Source: an uncultured Senegalimassilia sp.
GTDB lineage: Bacteria; Actinomycetota; Coriobacteriia; Coriobacteriales; Eggerthellaceae
Direction of reading: 5' to 3'
Assembly (NCBI GenBank): GCA_934661765.1
Contig: CAKUJT010000057.1
Span: 1 to 15,432, forward strand
DNA length: 15,432 nucleotides
A program made the position numbers and the translations under genes. Below the pieces are notes generated by a model, which saw only the letters and a list, made by a program, of their open reading frames with translations, was not told the DNA's origin and did not search any database. This document shows positions 1 to 7,700 of the stretch, one piece after another (position 1 is the first letter of the stretch; the number at the start of each line of letters is the position of its first letter).

Positions 1-590
1 ATCCACGGGGCGCGGGCGCCGGAGACGACGACTGCGCGGACGTAGTCCTGGTTGTACTCGCTCATGACGTTGGCGCGAACGATGCGGGCGATCTGCGGGA
101 TGTACAGAAAGCCGATCGCGAAGATGAGCGACGGCACGGAGTTGCCGAACACCACGATGAAGGTGGCGGCAAGGGCGATGCCGGGGAAGGACATGATGAT
201 GTCCAGGATGCGCATGATGACGTTGGCGATGCGCGGGCGCACGACGGCGGCGATAGCGCCGATGATGGAGCCTACGACCAGCGCGAAGCCGGTAGCGCCC
301 AGGCCGATGACCAGGGAGTACTTAGCGCCGCACATCAGTCGGGACATAACATCGCGGCCCTTGTCGTCGGTGCCGAACAGGTGCGCGGAATCAGGCGCGC
401 AGAACGAGGTGAAGATCTCGTAGGGGCTGTAGGGCGCGATGAAGTCGGCCAGCGCGGCCACTACGATGATAGCGATGAGGATGACCAGCGAGATACGCGC
501 GCCGATGGTCATGTTCTTCCAGCGACGGAAGCGGACCTTGCCGGCGCCGTCCTCCATCTTCTTGGTGAGGCCGCCACGAAGTTGAACCAT
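1..590 (-). CDS. ABC transporter permease, DppC/OppC type (3' end outside window)
   Basis: Second permease of a peptide/nickel-type ABC importer, forming the membrane channel with the DppB-type partner encoded just upstream. Translated from ATG at 590, 196 codons lie in the window; the family is usually about 280-320 residues, so roughly a third is missing. Visible parts are a basic cytoplasmic N-terminus, a first membrane helix at about residues 33-52, the OppC_N signature GTDDKGRDVMSRL at 73-85, further helices at about 92-117 and 135-165, and the start of the EAA coupling loop (EYNQDYVRAVVVSGA, 178-192) that contacts the ATPase. The start lies 3 bases after the dppB stop codon, with AGGAC about 10 bases upstream, so the two permeases are probably one transcript. 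The family call is firm; the substrate cannot be told from the permease. Confidence 0.93.
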   Translation of the reverse strand, partial: MVQLRGGLTKKMEDGAGKVRFRRWKNMTIGARISLVILIAIIVVAALADFIAPYSPYEIFTSFCAPDSAHLFGTDDKGRDVMSRLMCGAKYSLVIGLGATGFALVVGSIIGAIAAVVRPRIANVIMRILDIIMSFPGIALAATFIVVFGNSVPSLIFAIGFLYIPQIARIVRANVMSEYNQDYVRAVVVSGARAPW

Positions 591-593
591 ACT

Positions 594-1550
594 CTACACC
601 GTCCTAATTCGCGGATCGATAAGGATGTAGAGCATGTCGACGATGACGTTCACGATGATGAACGTGATGGCGACGACGAGAACGACACCCTGAACCAACA
701 TGACGTAATTCGAGGTAACGCCGGAGACGATGGCCATGCCCATGCCCGGAAGGGCGAAGATGACCTCGAGGACCACGGCGCCGCCGATCATGTAGCCGAA
801 CTTCAGACCTAGCACGGTGACGGGTGTGATGAGCGCGTTGCGCAGCACGTTACGGGCGACGACGGTGCCGTAGGGGATGCCGAAGCCGCGGGCGGTGCGC
901 ACGTAGTCCTTGTCAAGCTCCTCGACCATGGACGTGCGGATGATGCGCGTCATCTGGCCGGTCAGCGGAACGGCAAGGGCGATGCCGGGCATTGCCATGC
1001 GCGCAAGCCATCCGCTGGGATCTGCCGTGAACGCAGGCAGGGGGCCGGAGGCCGGCAGCAGGTGCAGCGTGGAGGAGAACAGCAGGATGAACAGCACCGA
1101 CAGCCAGAACGACGGCGTAGCGATGCAGGCGATGGAGAAGATGCGGATGACCTGGTCGGGCCAGCGGTCGCGATACAGGGCGGACACGACGCCGAGGATG
1201 GCGCTGGCGACGATGGCGATGATGAAGCCGAAGAAGCCGAGCTGCAGCGTGATGGGCAGCGCGGTGGCGATGCGAGCGGACACGGACTGGTTCGAGGGAC
1301 CGAACGTGCCCAGATCGCCATGGAAGAAGCCGGCCATGTAGTCGCCGTAGCGAACGATCAGCGGATCGTTGAGGCCGTGCTCGACGCGGTAGGCCTCCAA
1401 CTGGTCGGGTGACGCGTTTTCGCCAAGCGCCGAGAAGGCGGGGTCGATAGGCGAAAGCGACATCAGGAAGAAGACGAGAACGGTGACACCGAACACCATG
1501 ATGGGCAGCCAAAGCAGGCGATTGCCGATCAGTCGAAGCAGGTTGTTCAC
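594..1550 (-). CDS. ABC transporter permease, DppB/OppB type
   Basis: Complete 318-residue inner-membrane permease of a peptide/nickel-family importer. Six hydrophobic segments are readable at about residues 12-31, 98-125, 136-160, 183-200, 250-268 and 285-310. The long loop after the first helix, typical of DppB, carries PIDPAF and the DYMAGFFHGDLG region. The EAA loop EELDKDYVRTARGFG sits at 210-224, and the protein ends with the family hallmark IDPRIR. The start is GTG at 1550, chosen because a near-perfect Shine-Dalgarno sequence (AAAGGAGG) lies 7 bases upstream and the N-terminus MNNLLRLIGNRLLWL is typical. It is followed after 3 bases by the DppC-type gene. A TATAAT box and a 9-bp inverted repeat in the 142-base gap upstream suggest that the permeases can be transcribed separately from the hydrolase gene. 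Confidence 0.95.
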   Translation of the reverse strand: MNNLLRLIGNRLLWLPIMVFGVTVLVFFLMSLSPIDPAFSALGENASPDQLEAYRVEHGLNDPLIVRYGDYMAGFFHGDLGTFGPSNQSVSARIATALPITLQLGFFGFIIAIVASAILGVVSALYRDRWPDQVIRIFSIACIATPSFWLSVLFILLFSSTLHLLPASGPLPAFTADPSGWLARMAMPGIALAVPLTGQMTRIIRTSMVEELDKDYVRTARGFGIPYGTVVARNVLRNALITPVTVLGLKFGYMIGGAVVLEVIFALPGMGMAIVSGVTSNYVMLVQGVVLVVAITFIIVNVIVDMLYILIDPRIRTV

Positions 1551-1598
1551 TCGATCCCCTCCTTTCTGTAGGCTCGTGAGAGCATGCTTACGTTACAT

Positions 1599-1635
1599 GG
1601 TTTGCCATCGTTCAGCCCACGCAGGCTGGCAAACC
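1599..1635. repeat. 9-bp inverted repeat in the dppB leader/promoter
   Basis: GGTTTGCCA (1599-1607) and TGGCAAACC (1627-1635) form perfect 9-bp arms around 19 bases. Inside, GCC (1615-1617) can pair with GGC (1624-1626), extending the stem with a bulge. The right arm begins 7 bases downstream of the TATAAT box for the permease genes, so the dyad covers the expected transcription start. It could be a repressor operator or a 5'-leader hairpin. No T-run follows on either strand, so it is not a standard terminator. Confidence 0.6.
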
Positions 1636-1641
1636 TTCCAC

Positions 1642-1647
1642 ATTATA
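1642..1647 (-). promoter_or_regulatory. candidate -10 box for the permease genes
   Basis: Read on the minus strand this is a perfect TATAAT, 92 bases upstream of the dppB GTG, in the gap after the hydrolase stop codon. The hexamer at -35 spacing (TGCGAA with a 17-base spacer) is poor, so an activator may be needed, or the match may be chance in an AT-richer gap. The adjacent inverted repeat at 1599-1635 favours a regulated promoter. Confidence 0.45.
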
Positions 1648-1692
1648 CCGATTTGCAAGATTCCTTCGCAGATAAACGGCGAAATAGGATAA

Positions 1693-2595
1693 CTAATCAG
1701 CGAGCTGCTTCTCGCAGACGTGCCACCAGTTGTTGCCGGTTCCTCGTGCGTATTCGCAGCCAACGCAGGGCTTCGTGCAGAACTCGGCGCTGCGTATATC
1801 GCCGGGGAACAGGTCGTGCCCGTCGTAGGGAGTGCGCGGCAGCTCGGGGTCTGCCTGCTCCATGCCGCGGATGAACATGGACGCCATCTGCTTCATGCCC
1901 AGCGCGGTAGGATGCGTGCCGTCGATGGCGTCGTAGTCGTAGTCGAACGCCTGCATGTCCACGAGATAGCAGTTGTCGGCATCGACGGCGGCGGCGCGGA
2001 TGATCTTGTTGTACTCGTCGACGCAGATGCCGCGGAACCAGCGCGGGGACGTGGGGCGATGCGCGCCCTTCACACGGCCGGGAAGAAGCGTGGAGACCCA
2101 GATGCGGGCGTTCGGGTATTGAGCGTGCATCGTTGCCAGCATTCGGCGGTAGGACTCCTCGAAGTTGGCGAGGGTGCCTTCGGGGGCCATGCCCGCCACT
2201 TTGCCATGGTCGGGGCACTCGGCCGCAAGCTTAGGCGGTGCGGAAGGCGTTGCCGCGCAGATCTGCGCGTACCCCGAGCCCCAGCCGTAGTCGTTGATGC
2301 CGATATGCACGAGGATGTCATCGGGGGTCTGCCCGTCTGCCTGCAGGTGTTCGATGCGCTCGGCCGATGCCCCGACGGGGAAGTCGCGGCCCTCCACCAC
2401 GCAGCCCGACCAGGATGCGTTGGCCAGGAACTGCCCGTCGAAATGGTCGATGACCTGGCCCCACCAGGTGTCGTGCGGCGTTTTCACGCCGGTGAGCTCA
2501 AGCTGCTCGCCCTCGAAGAACACGCGCCAGCCTTGCGGCAGGATGCCCTCGAAGGAGCTGATTGAATCTCCGTATACGGAAAACAAACGTGTCAT
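1693..2595 (-). CDS. SGNH/GDSL-family hydrolase with Cys4 C-terminal tail
   Basis: Complete 300-residue esterase/deacetylase-type enzyme. The four SGNH blocks are visible. GDS at residues 9-11 gives the nucleophile S11; G64 (SWSGC) is the block II glycine; GIND at 99-102 gives N101; and DGTHP at 225-229 gives D225 and H228. There is no signal peptide or membrane segment, so it should act in the cytoplasm. The last 30 residues carry C273, C277, C280 and C294 (C-x3-C-x2-C-x13-C), not part of the standard SGNH fold and resembling a metal-binding knuckle. ATG at 2595 is preceded by AGGGGGG about 10 bases upstream and a promoter at 2634-2663. The gene lies between the binding-protein gene and the permeases of the importer, which suggests it acts on an imported ester or acetylated compound. 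The exact substrate is unknown. Confidence 0.88.
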   Translation of the reverse strand: MTRLFSVYGDSISSFEGILPQGWRVFFEGEQLELTGVKTPHDTWWGQVIDHFDGQFLANASWSGCVVEGRDFPVGASAERIEHLQADGQTPDDILVHIGINDYGWGSGYAQICAATPSAPPKLAAECPDHGKVAGMAPEGTLANFEESYRRMLATMHAQYPNARIWVSTLLPGRVKGAHRPTSPRWFRGICVDEYNKIIRAAAVDADNCYLVDMQAFDYDYDAIDGTHPTALGMKQMASMFIRGMEQADPELPRTPYDGHDLFPGDIRSAEFCTKPCVGCEYARGTGNNWWHVCEKQLAD

Positions 2596-2633
2596 GCGGT
2601 GATAACCCCCCTAAATCGAATTGACGTGTTCAT

Positions 2634-2663
2634 GGTATACGCTTCGCGCGTGCATGGGGTCAA
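2634..2663 (-). promoter_or_regulatory. promoter for the SGNH hydrolase gene
   Basis: On the minus strand, TTGACC (2663-2658) is followed after 18 bases by TATACC (2639-2634), a good match to a housekeeping sigma-factor promoter. Transcription would start near 2627, giving a leader of about 32 bases before the ATG at 2595. It lies just after the terminator of the binding-protein gene, so the hydrolase has independent expression. Confidence 0.65.
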
Positions 2664-2672
2664 GACGCAAAG

Positions 2673-2701
2673 AAAGCCCACCTCAAAATGAGGTGGGCTT
2701 T
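2673..2701 (-). terminator. intrinsic terminator of the binding-protein gene
   Basis: Perfect 13-bp stem (AAAGCCCACCTCA paired with TGAGGTGGGCTTT) around a 3-base loop. On the minus strand the stem runs into CTTTCTTTG, and it begins 29 bases after the binding-protein stop codon. The stem is symmetrical enough to work in both directions, but only the minus strand has a gene running into it. It separates binding-protein expression from the hydrolase and permeases. Confidence 0.9.
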
Positions 2702-2729
2702 CCGTATACAGCCTATAACCTGGCGGTTA

Positions 2730-4343
2730 TTACTTCAGCTTCGCGTTCTGGAAGTACAGGCCGGTGGTCGGGCTGGGCTCGAAGCCTTCGATGAGGCCGG
2801 CCCAGTAGCCGGTGACGACCTTCTTGTGGAACAGCGGGTACAGCGGCACTTCCTCGGAGATGATGTCGAAGCACTTGTTGTACGCTTCCTGGCGCGTGTT
2901 GGCATCGGTGGCCTTGCGAGCCTGGTCGAGGTACTCGTTGAACTCCTGGCACTTGCCGTCGCCGGCCTTAGCCCAGCAGGAACGGCCCTGGCACCAGTCG
3001 GTGTTCTCGCCGTAGAACCAGGCCAGATGCACGTCGGCGTTCGTGCCGAAGCAGGAGACGTCGCCGGGGGCCAGGAACACGTCGAAGGGCAGGATCTCGT
3101 CGGTCTTGGAAGCGGCCATGGTGGGGTAGGGGGCAGCCTGCACGTCGAGCGTGACGTTCATGCCGACGGCCTGCAGGTCCTGCTGGATCTGAGCGGACAG
3201 GTCCTTGATCCAGTTGTCGATGACGAGCAGCTTGACCTCGAGGTTTTCCTGGCCGGCCTCCTTGAGCAGGGCCTTTGCCTTCTCGGGATCGTGCTTGTAG
3301 ACCGTGGATGCCTCGTGGTAGGCCGGGTTGTCCTTCGGCAGGTAGGAGGTCAGCGTCTCAGCGTTGCCGCCCAGCTGGTTCTTGATCAGCTTGTCGTAGT
3401 CGATGGCGTAGTGGAAGGCCTGACGGACGCGCTTGTCGTTGAAGGGCTCCTTCTGGCAGTTGAACATCAGGAAGCCGATGCCGTAGCTGTCGACGCTGTC
3501 GACGGTGACGCCTGCGCCGACCAGCTGGTCGATGTTGGAGAACGGGATGTTCTCACCGGCGATGGCGGTACCCTCCTGCAGGGCGGTCACGCGAGCGGTG
3601 TTGTCAACGCGCACGAGCCACTGCATGGCGTCGGCGGAAGCCGGCTTCGGGCCGTTGTACTTGGGGTTGGGGACGAAGTTCAGCTCGCCGCCATCCTCGC
3701 CGTTGCACTCGCCGAAGGCCCAAGCACCGGAGCCGGTCGGCGGGGTGGTCATGGTCTCCTTGGTGATCTCGGCAGCCGGGAACACGCGGCACAGGGACAG
3801 GCGCTCTTTGAGCTGCTTGTCGCTGTCGACGAACGGGTAGGCCAGCGTGAAGGACACGGTGGCGTCGTCCTTGGCGGCGACGGTCTCGATGAAGGACAGC
3901 ATGTCCTTGTAGGTGGCGTTGGCCTTGTTGGCCTCGATAACGGCCACGACGTCGGCGGCGGTCACAGCCTCGCCGTTGGAGAACGTGGCGCCTTCGCGCA
4001 GAGCGACCTCGTACTCGGTCTCGGAGACCTTGACGGGCTCGCCGGCGGCCAGAGCGGCGTTGGACTCGCCGGTGAAGTAATCCAGCTCATAGAGGCCCTC
4101 CAGGCAGTGCTGGATAGCGGGCAGCATCAGAGCGGAGCTTGCGCCGATGGGGTTGTAGTTAGCGTTCTTGTAGCTGCAAGCAGCGGTGATCACGCCGCCG
4201 GTGTTGGCAGCGGAGCCGCTGGGCTTGCCGCCCTCGGAAGAGGAGCTGCTGCCGCAGCCGCTCAGGGCCAGGCCGGCCGTTGCGGCGGCAACGGCGCTGC
4301 CCGCCAGGAAAGTGCGGCGAGACAGAGAATACTGCTGTTCCAT
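2730..4343 (-). CDS. ABC transporter substrate-binding lipoprotein, family 5 (DppA/OppA type), Tat signal
   Basis: Extracytoplasmic solute receptor of the importer, 537 residues from ATG at 4343. That start is chosen over in-frame ATGs further upstream because GGAGG lies 7 bases before it and it opens directly into a signal peptide. The signal has the Tat motif SRRTFLA (residues 8-14), a hydrophobic stretch and the lipobox LSGC, so C30 is probably lipidated and the protein anchored outside the membrane after folded export. A Ser/Gly-rich tether follows. The body looks like a family 5 binding protein (SBP_bac_5), for example VALREGATFSNGEAVTAADV and RVRQAFHYAIDYDKL. The mature chain holds ten cysteines besides C30, including a cluster near WCQGRSCW, which is many for this family. 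Peptides are the usual ligand, but nickel, haem or glycan ligands also occur. A strong terminator follows the gene. Confidence 0.93.
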   Translation of the reverse strand: MEQQYSLSRRTFLAGSAVAAATAGLALSGCGSSSSSEGGKPSGSAANTGGVITAACSYKNANYNPIGASSALMLPAIQHCLEGLYELDYFTGESNAALAAGEPVKVSETEYEVALREGATFSNGEAVTAADVVAVIEANKANATYKDMLSFIETVAAKDDATVSFTLAYPFVDSDKQLKERLSLCRVFPAAEITKETMTTPPTGSGAWAFGECNGEDGGELNFVPNPKYNGPKPASADAMQWLVRVDNTARVTALQEGTAIAGENIPFSNIDQLVGAGVTVDSVDSYGIGFLMFNCQKEPFNDKRVRQAFHYAIDYDKLIKNQLGGNAETLTSYLPKDNPAYHEASTVYKHDPEKAKALLKEAGQENLEVKLLVIDNWIKDLSAQIQQDLQAVGMNVTLDVQAAPYPTMAASKTDEILPFDVFLAPGDVSCFGTNADVHLAWFYGENTDWCQGRSCWAKAGDGKCQEFNEYLDQARKATDANTRQEAYNKCFDIISEEVPLYPLFHKKVVTGYWAGLIEGFEPSPTTGLYFQNAKLK

Positions 4344-4432
4344 GGGATTCCCTCCGTTCATCTGTCGAGGCGGCTTTTCGCCCCGAGCCTGCGCATGCGC
4401 CTTTCGCGCACGCACTACAGCAAACACGATGC

Positions 4433-4438
4433 ATTATC
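4433..4438 (-). promoter_or_regulatory. candidate -10 box for the binding-protein gene
   Basis: GATAAT on the minus strand, 90 bases upstream of the ATG at 4343. The hexamer 17 bases further upstream (4456-4461) reads TTTATT, a weak -35. A dyad (4466-4482) sits directly upstream of this -35 position, where activators commonly bind. The assignment is plausible but unproven. Confidence 0.4.
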
Positions 4439-4465
4439 CCTGAACGGGCTTCGAAAATAAAGAAG

Positions 4466-4482
4466 GGGTAAAGGTTTTACCC
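4466..4482. promoter_or_regulatory. dyad upstream of the binding-protein promoter
   Basis: GGGTAAA (4466-4472) and TTTACCC (4476-4482) are perfect 7-bp arms around GGT. The spacing suits a dimeric regulator contacting one face of DNA just upstream of the candidate -35. The site lies in an otherwise GC-rich intergenic region, which makes this AT-containing dyad stand out. Confidence 0.45.
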
Positions 4483-4539
4483 GGCCGTTACGGGGGAACC
4501 CCCTCGTGCGCAGGGCGTTTCGGGAAGGTCCTCGGGAGG

Positions 4540-4635
4540 GCTTGCCGGCGGCGGGCGGTTGTCATGGCGGGGTGAGCGGCAAGCACGCCGGCCCCGGCGA
4601 GCGGGAGGGCCCCGTCTGCTTGAGACCGCTTGCCG
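4540..4635. repeat. three copies of GCTTGCCG in the divergent control region
   Basis: GCTTGCCG occurs directly at 4540-4547 and 4628-4635, and inverted (CGGCAAGC) at 4577-4584. The middle copy could pair with either outer one, but the array lies between two divergent promoters rather than clearly within a transcript. It may therefore be a multi-site operator. The rest of 4500-4645 is GC-rich and shows no gene with a credible ribosome binding site or protein family; I see only further short dyads, such as CGCCGG/CCGGCG at 4586-4599. Confidence 0.4.
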
Positions 4636-4645
4636 AGAGCATCCG

Positions 4646-4676
4646 CCCCACGCCTGCTCAGAGTTAATCCGTGGGG
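4646..4676. promoter_or_regulatory. CCCCACG/CGTGGGG dyad at the oxidoreductase promoter
   Basis: CCCCACG (4646-4652) and CGTGGGG (4670-4676) are perfect 7-bp arms separated by 17 bases. The right arm falls at the expected -35 position of the extended -10 promoter at 4694-4702, so a bound regulator would either help or block polymerase. It does not match the Rex or Fnr consensus sequences that I know. Confidence 0.4.
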
Positions 4677-4693
4677 TTTCGCCGTGCCGAGGC

Positions 4694-4702
4694 TGCTAAT
4701 AT
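4694..4702 (+). promoter_or_regulatory. extended -10 promoter of pyruvate:ferredoxin oxidoreductase
   Basis: TGCTAATAT fits the extended -10 form TGnTATAAT with one mismatch in the hexamer. No good -35 is seen, as is common for extended -10 promoters. Transcription would begin near 4709, giving a leader of about 59 bases that includes the hairpin at 4731-4747 and the ribosome binding site. Confidence 0.5.
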
Positions 4703-4730
4703 AGGCGCATTGTACGGCCAGACGATGTTT

Positions 4731-4747
4731 CCGATCGCGCCGATCGG
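4731..4747 (+). promoter_or_regulatory. hairpin in the oxidoreductase leader
   Basis: CCGATCG (4731-4737) and CGATCGG (4741-4747) form a perfect 7-bp stem with a CGC loop. It ends 10 bases before the AGGAG ribosome binding site (4758-4762) and lies inside the predicted transcript. It could stabilise the mRNA, affect translation or act as a DNA operator downstream of the start site. No T-run follows, so it is not a terminator. Confidence 0.5.
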
Positions 4748-4767
4748 GGATAGCCTTAGGAGAAGAA

Positions 4768-7700
4768 ATGACGAGAGAATTCAAGTCCATGGACGGCAAC
4801 ACCGCCGCAGCGCATGTCTCGTATGCGTTCACGGAGGTTGCCGGTATCTATCCCATCACCCCTTCCAGCCCCATGGCCGACCTGGTCGACCAGTGGTCGG
4901 CAGCCGGTAGGGAGAACATCTTCGGCACGAAGGTGAAGGTGTGCGAGATGCAGTCCGAGGGCGGTGCCGCCGGCGCCGTGCACGGCTCGCTGGCCGCCGG
5001 TGCCCTGACCACCACCTACACGGCTTCCCAAGGCCTGCTGCTCATGATCCCCAATATGTACAAGATCGCAGCCGAGCAGCTGCCGAGCGTGTTCCATGTC
5101 TCGGCCCGTACCGTTTCCACGCACGCGCTGAACATCTTCGGCGACCACTCCGACGTCATGGCCTGCCGCCAGACCGGCTTCGCCATGCTCGCCGAGGGCA
5201 ACGTCCAGGAGGTCATGGACCTGTCCGCCGTCGCGCACCTGGCCGCCATCAAGGGCCGCGTGCCGTTCCTGAACTTCTTCGACGGCTTCCGTACCTCCCA
5301 TGAGGTGCAGAAGGTGGCCGTGTGGGATTACGCCGACCTTGCCGACATGTGCGACTTCGACGCCGTGAAGGCGTTCCGCGACCATGCGCTCAACCCCGAG
5401 CGTCCGCGTATGCGCGGCAGCCATGAGAACGGCGACATCTTCTTCCAGAACCGCGAGGCCTGCAACGGCATCTACGACGCGCTGCCGGCCGTGGTGGAAG
5501 AATATATGGATAAGGTCAACGCCAAGCTGGGCACCGACTACAAGCTGTTCAACTACTACGGCGCCCCCGACGCCGAGCGCGTGATCGTCGCCATGGGCAG
5601 CATCTGCGACGTGGCCGAGGAGGTCATCGACTACCTGACCGCCCGGGGCGAGAAGGTGGGCCTGGTCAAGGTGCGCCTGTACCGTCCGTTCGTCACCGCC
5701 AAGTTCTCCGAGGCGTTGCCGGCCACCTGCAAGAAGCTGGCCGTGCTCGACCGCACCAAGGAGCCCGGCGCTCGCGACCCGCTGTACCTGGACGTCGTCA
5801 ACGCGCTTATGGTCGAGGGCCGCGAGGGCATCAAGGTCTCCGGCGGCCGTTACGGCCTGGGCAGCAAGGACACGCCGCCCGCGTCCGTGTTCGCCATCTT
5901 CACCGAGCTGGCCAAGGACGAGCCGCGCGGCGAGTTCACCATCGGCATCGTCGACGACGTCACCGGGCTGTCCCTGCCCGAGGATGCGTCTGCTCCCAAC
6001 ACCGCAGCTGCCGGCACCATCGAGTGCAAGTTCTGGGGTCTGGGCGGCGACGGCACCGTCGGCGCGAACAAGAACTCCGTCAAGATCATCGGCGACCACA
6101 CCGACAAGTACGTGCAGGCCTACTTCCAGTACGACTCGAAGAAGACCGGCGGCGTGACGATCAGCCACCTGCGCTTCGGCGATTCGCCCATCCGCAGCAG
6201 CTATTACATCAACAAGGCCGACTTCGTGGCGTGCCACAACCCCAGCTACATCACGAAGAACTTCCCGATCGTCAAGGACGTCAAGCCCGGCGGCACGTTC
6301 ATGATCAACTGCCAGTGGACGCCCGAGGAGCTTGAGGAGCACCTGTCCGCCGAGGCCAAGCGCTACATCGCGGCCAACGACGTGCAGCTCTACACCATCA
6401 ACGCCATCGACCTGGCCCGCCAGATCGGTATGGGCAAGCGCACCAACACCATCCTGCAGTCTGCTTTCTTCACGCTGGCGAACATCCTGCCGGCCGAGGA
6501 CGCCGTGCGCTACATGAAGGACGCCGCCACGCGCTCCTACCTGAAGAAGGGCCAGGAAGTCGTGGACATGAACCATCGCGCCATCGACGCGGGCGCCACG
6601 GCGTTCGTGAAGATCGACGTGCCCGCCGCCTGGGCCGATGCCGAGGACAACGCCGAGGTCGAGCATCTCGAGGGTCGTCCCGAGCTGGTCAAGCAGGTCC
6701 GCGAGATCATGGAGCCCGTCGGCCGCATGGCGGGCGACTCCCTGCCGGTCTCCGTGTTCGTCGACCATGCCGACGGCCAGTTCGAGCAGGGCGCTGCCGC
6801 CTACGAGAAGCGCGGCGTGTCCGTGACCGTGGCGAAGTGGGATGCCGAGAAGTGCACCGAGTGCAACAGCTGCTCGTTCGTGTGCCCGCACGCCTGCATC
6901 CGCCCGTTCGGCCTGACCGACGAGGAGGCCGCTGCCGGTCCCGAGGCCATGGCCGTGCTGCCCATGAAGGGCAAGCATAAGGAGCTGAAGTACACGCTGG
7001 CCATCAGCCCGCTAGACTGCATGGGCTGCGGCGTGTGCGTCAAGGCCTGCCCGGCCGACGCGCTGACCATGGTCGGCGTCGAGGACGAGATGGCTCAGCA
7101 GGACGTGTTCGAGTACTGCGTGAACAAGATCGCCGACAAGCCCGAGATCGAGGGCACCACGCTGCGCGACAGCCAGTTCAAGCAGCCCCTGCTCGAGTTC
7201 TCCGGCGCCTGCGCCGGCTGCGCCCAGACGGCTTACGCCCGCCTGATCACCCAGCTCTACGGCGACCACATGTACATCTCCAACGCCACCGGCTGCTCTT
7301 CCATCTGGGGCGGTCCGGCTGCCACCAGTCCGTACACGGTCAACAAGCAGGGTCACGGCCCCGCATGGTCCAACAGCCTGTTCGAGGACAACGCCGAGCA
7401 CGGCATGGGCATGAAGCTGGGCTATGAGGCCGTCAACGGCATGCTCGCCGCCGACGCCGCCATCCTGGTGGAGGCAGGCGCCGCCGCCGAGGCCGCTCAG
7501 GCTTGGCTTGACGCCCGCGGTGACAAGGCCGCCAGCCGTCAGACCGCCGACGCCCTGATCGCCGCCCTGCCCGAGGTTGCCGCCGGCGAAGGCGCCGCAG
7601 CCGAGGCCGCGCAGCGCATCCTGGATCACAAGGAGTACCTGGCCAAGAAGTCCGTCTGGATCTTCGGCGGCGACGGCTGGGCCTATGACATCGGCTACGG

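Noticed and set aside
4344..4427. Earlier in-frame start for the receptor, adding 28 residues
   Set aside because: It would bury the Tat signal behind a basic extension and ignore the strong GGAGG that precedes the ATG at 4343.
2688..4460. Open frame of 590 codons on the plus strand opposite the receptor gene
   Set aside because: It overlaps the terminator and the whole lipoprotein gene, has no ribosome site, and its Gly/Val/Leu-rich translation matches no family.
4492..4503. GGGGGAACCCCC palindrome as a terminator
   Set aside because: The loop is only two bases, there is no T-run, and no gene ends into it.
4756..6978. Open frame of 740 codons antisense to the oxidoreductase gene (with another at 7012-8637)
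   Set aside because: The composition is dominated by Gly, Val, Leu, His and Asp, there is no domain or ribosome site, and it covers a highly conserved coding gene. It is a shadow of biased codon use.
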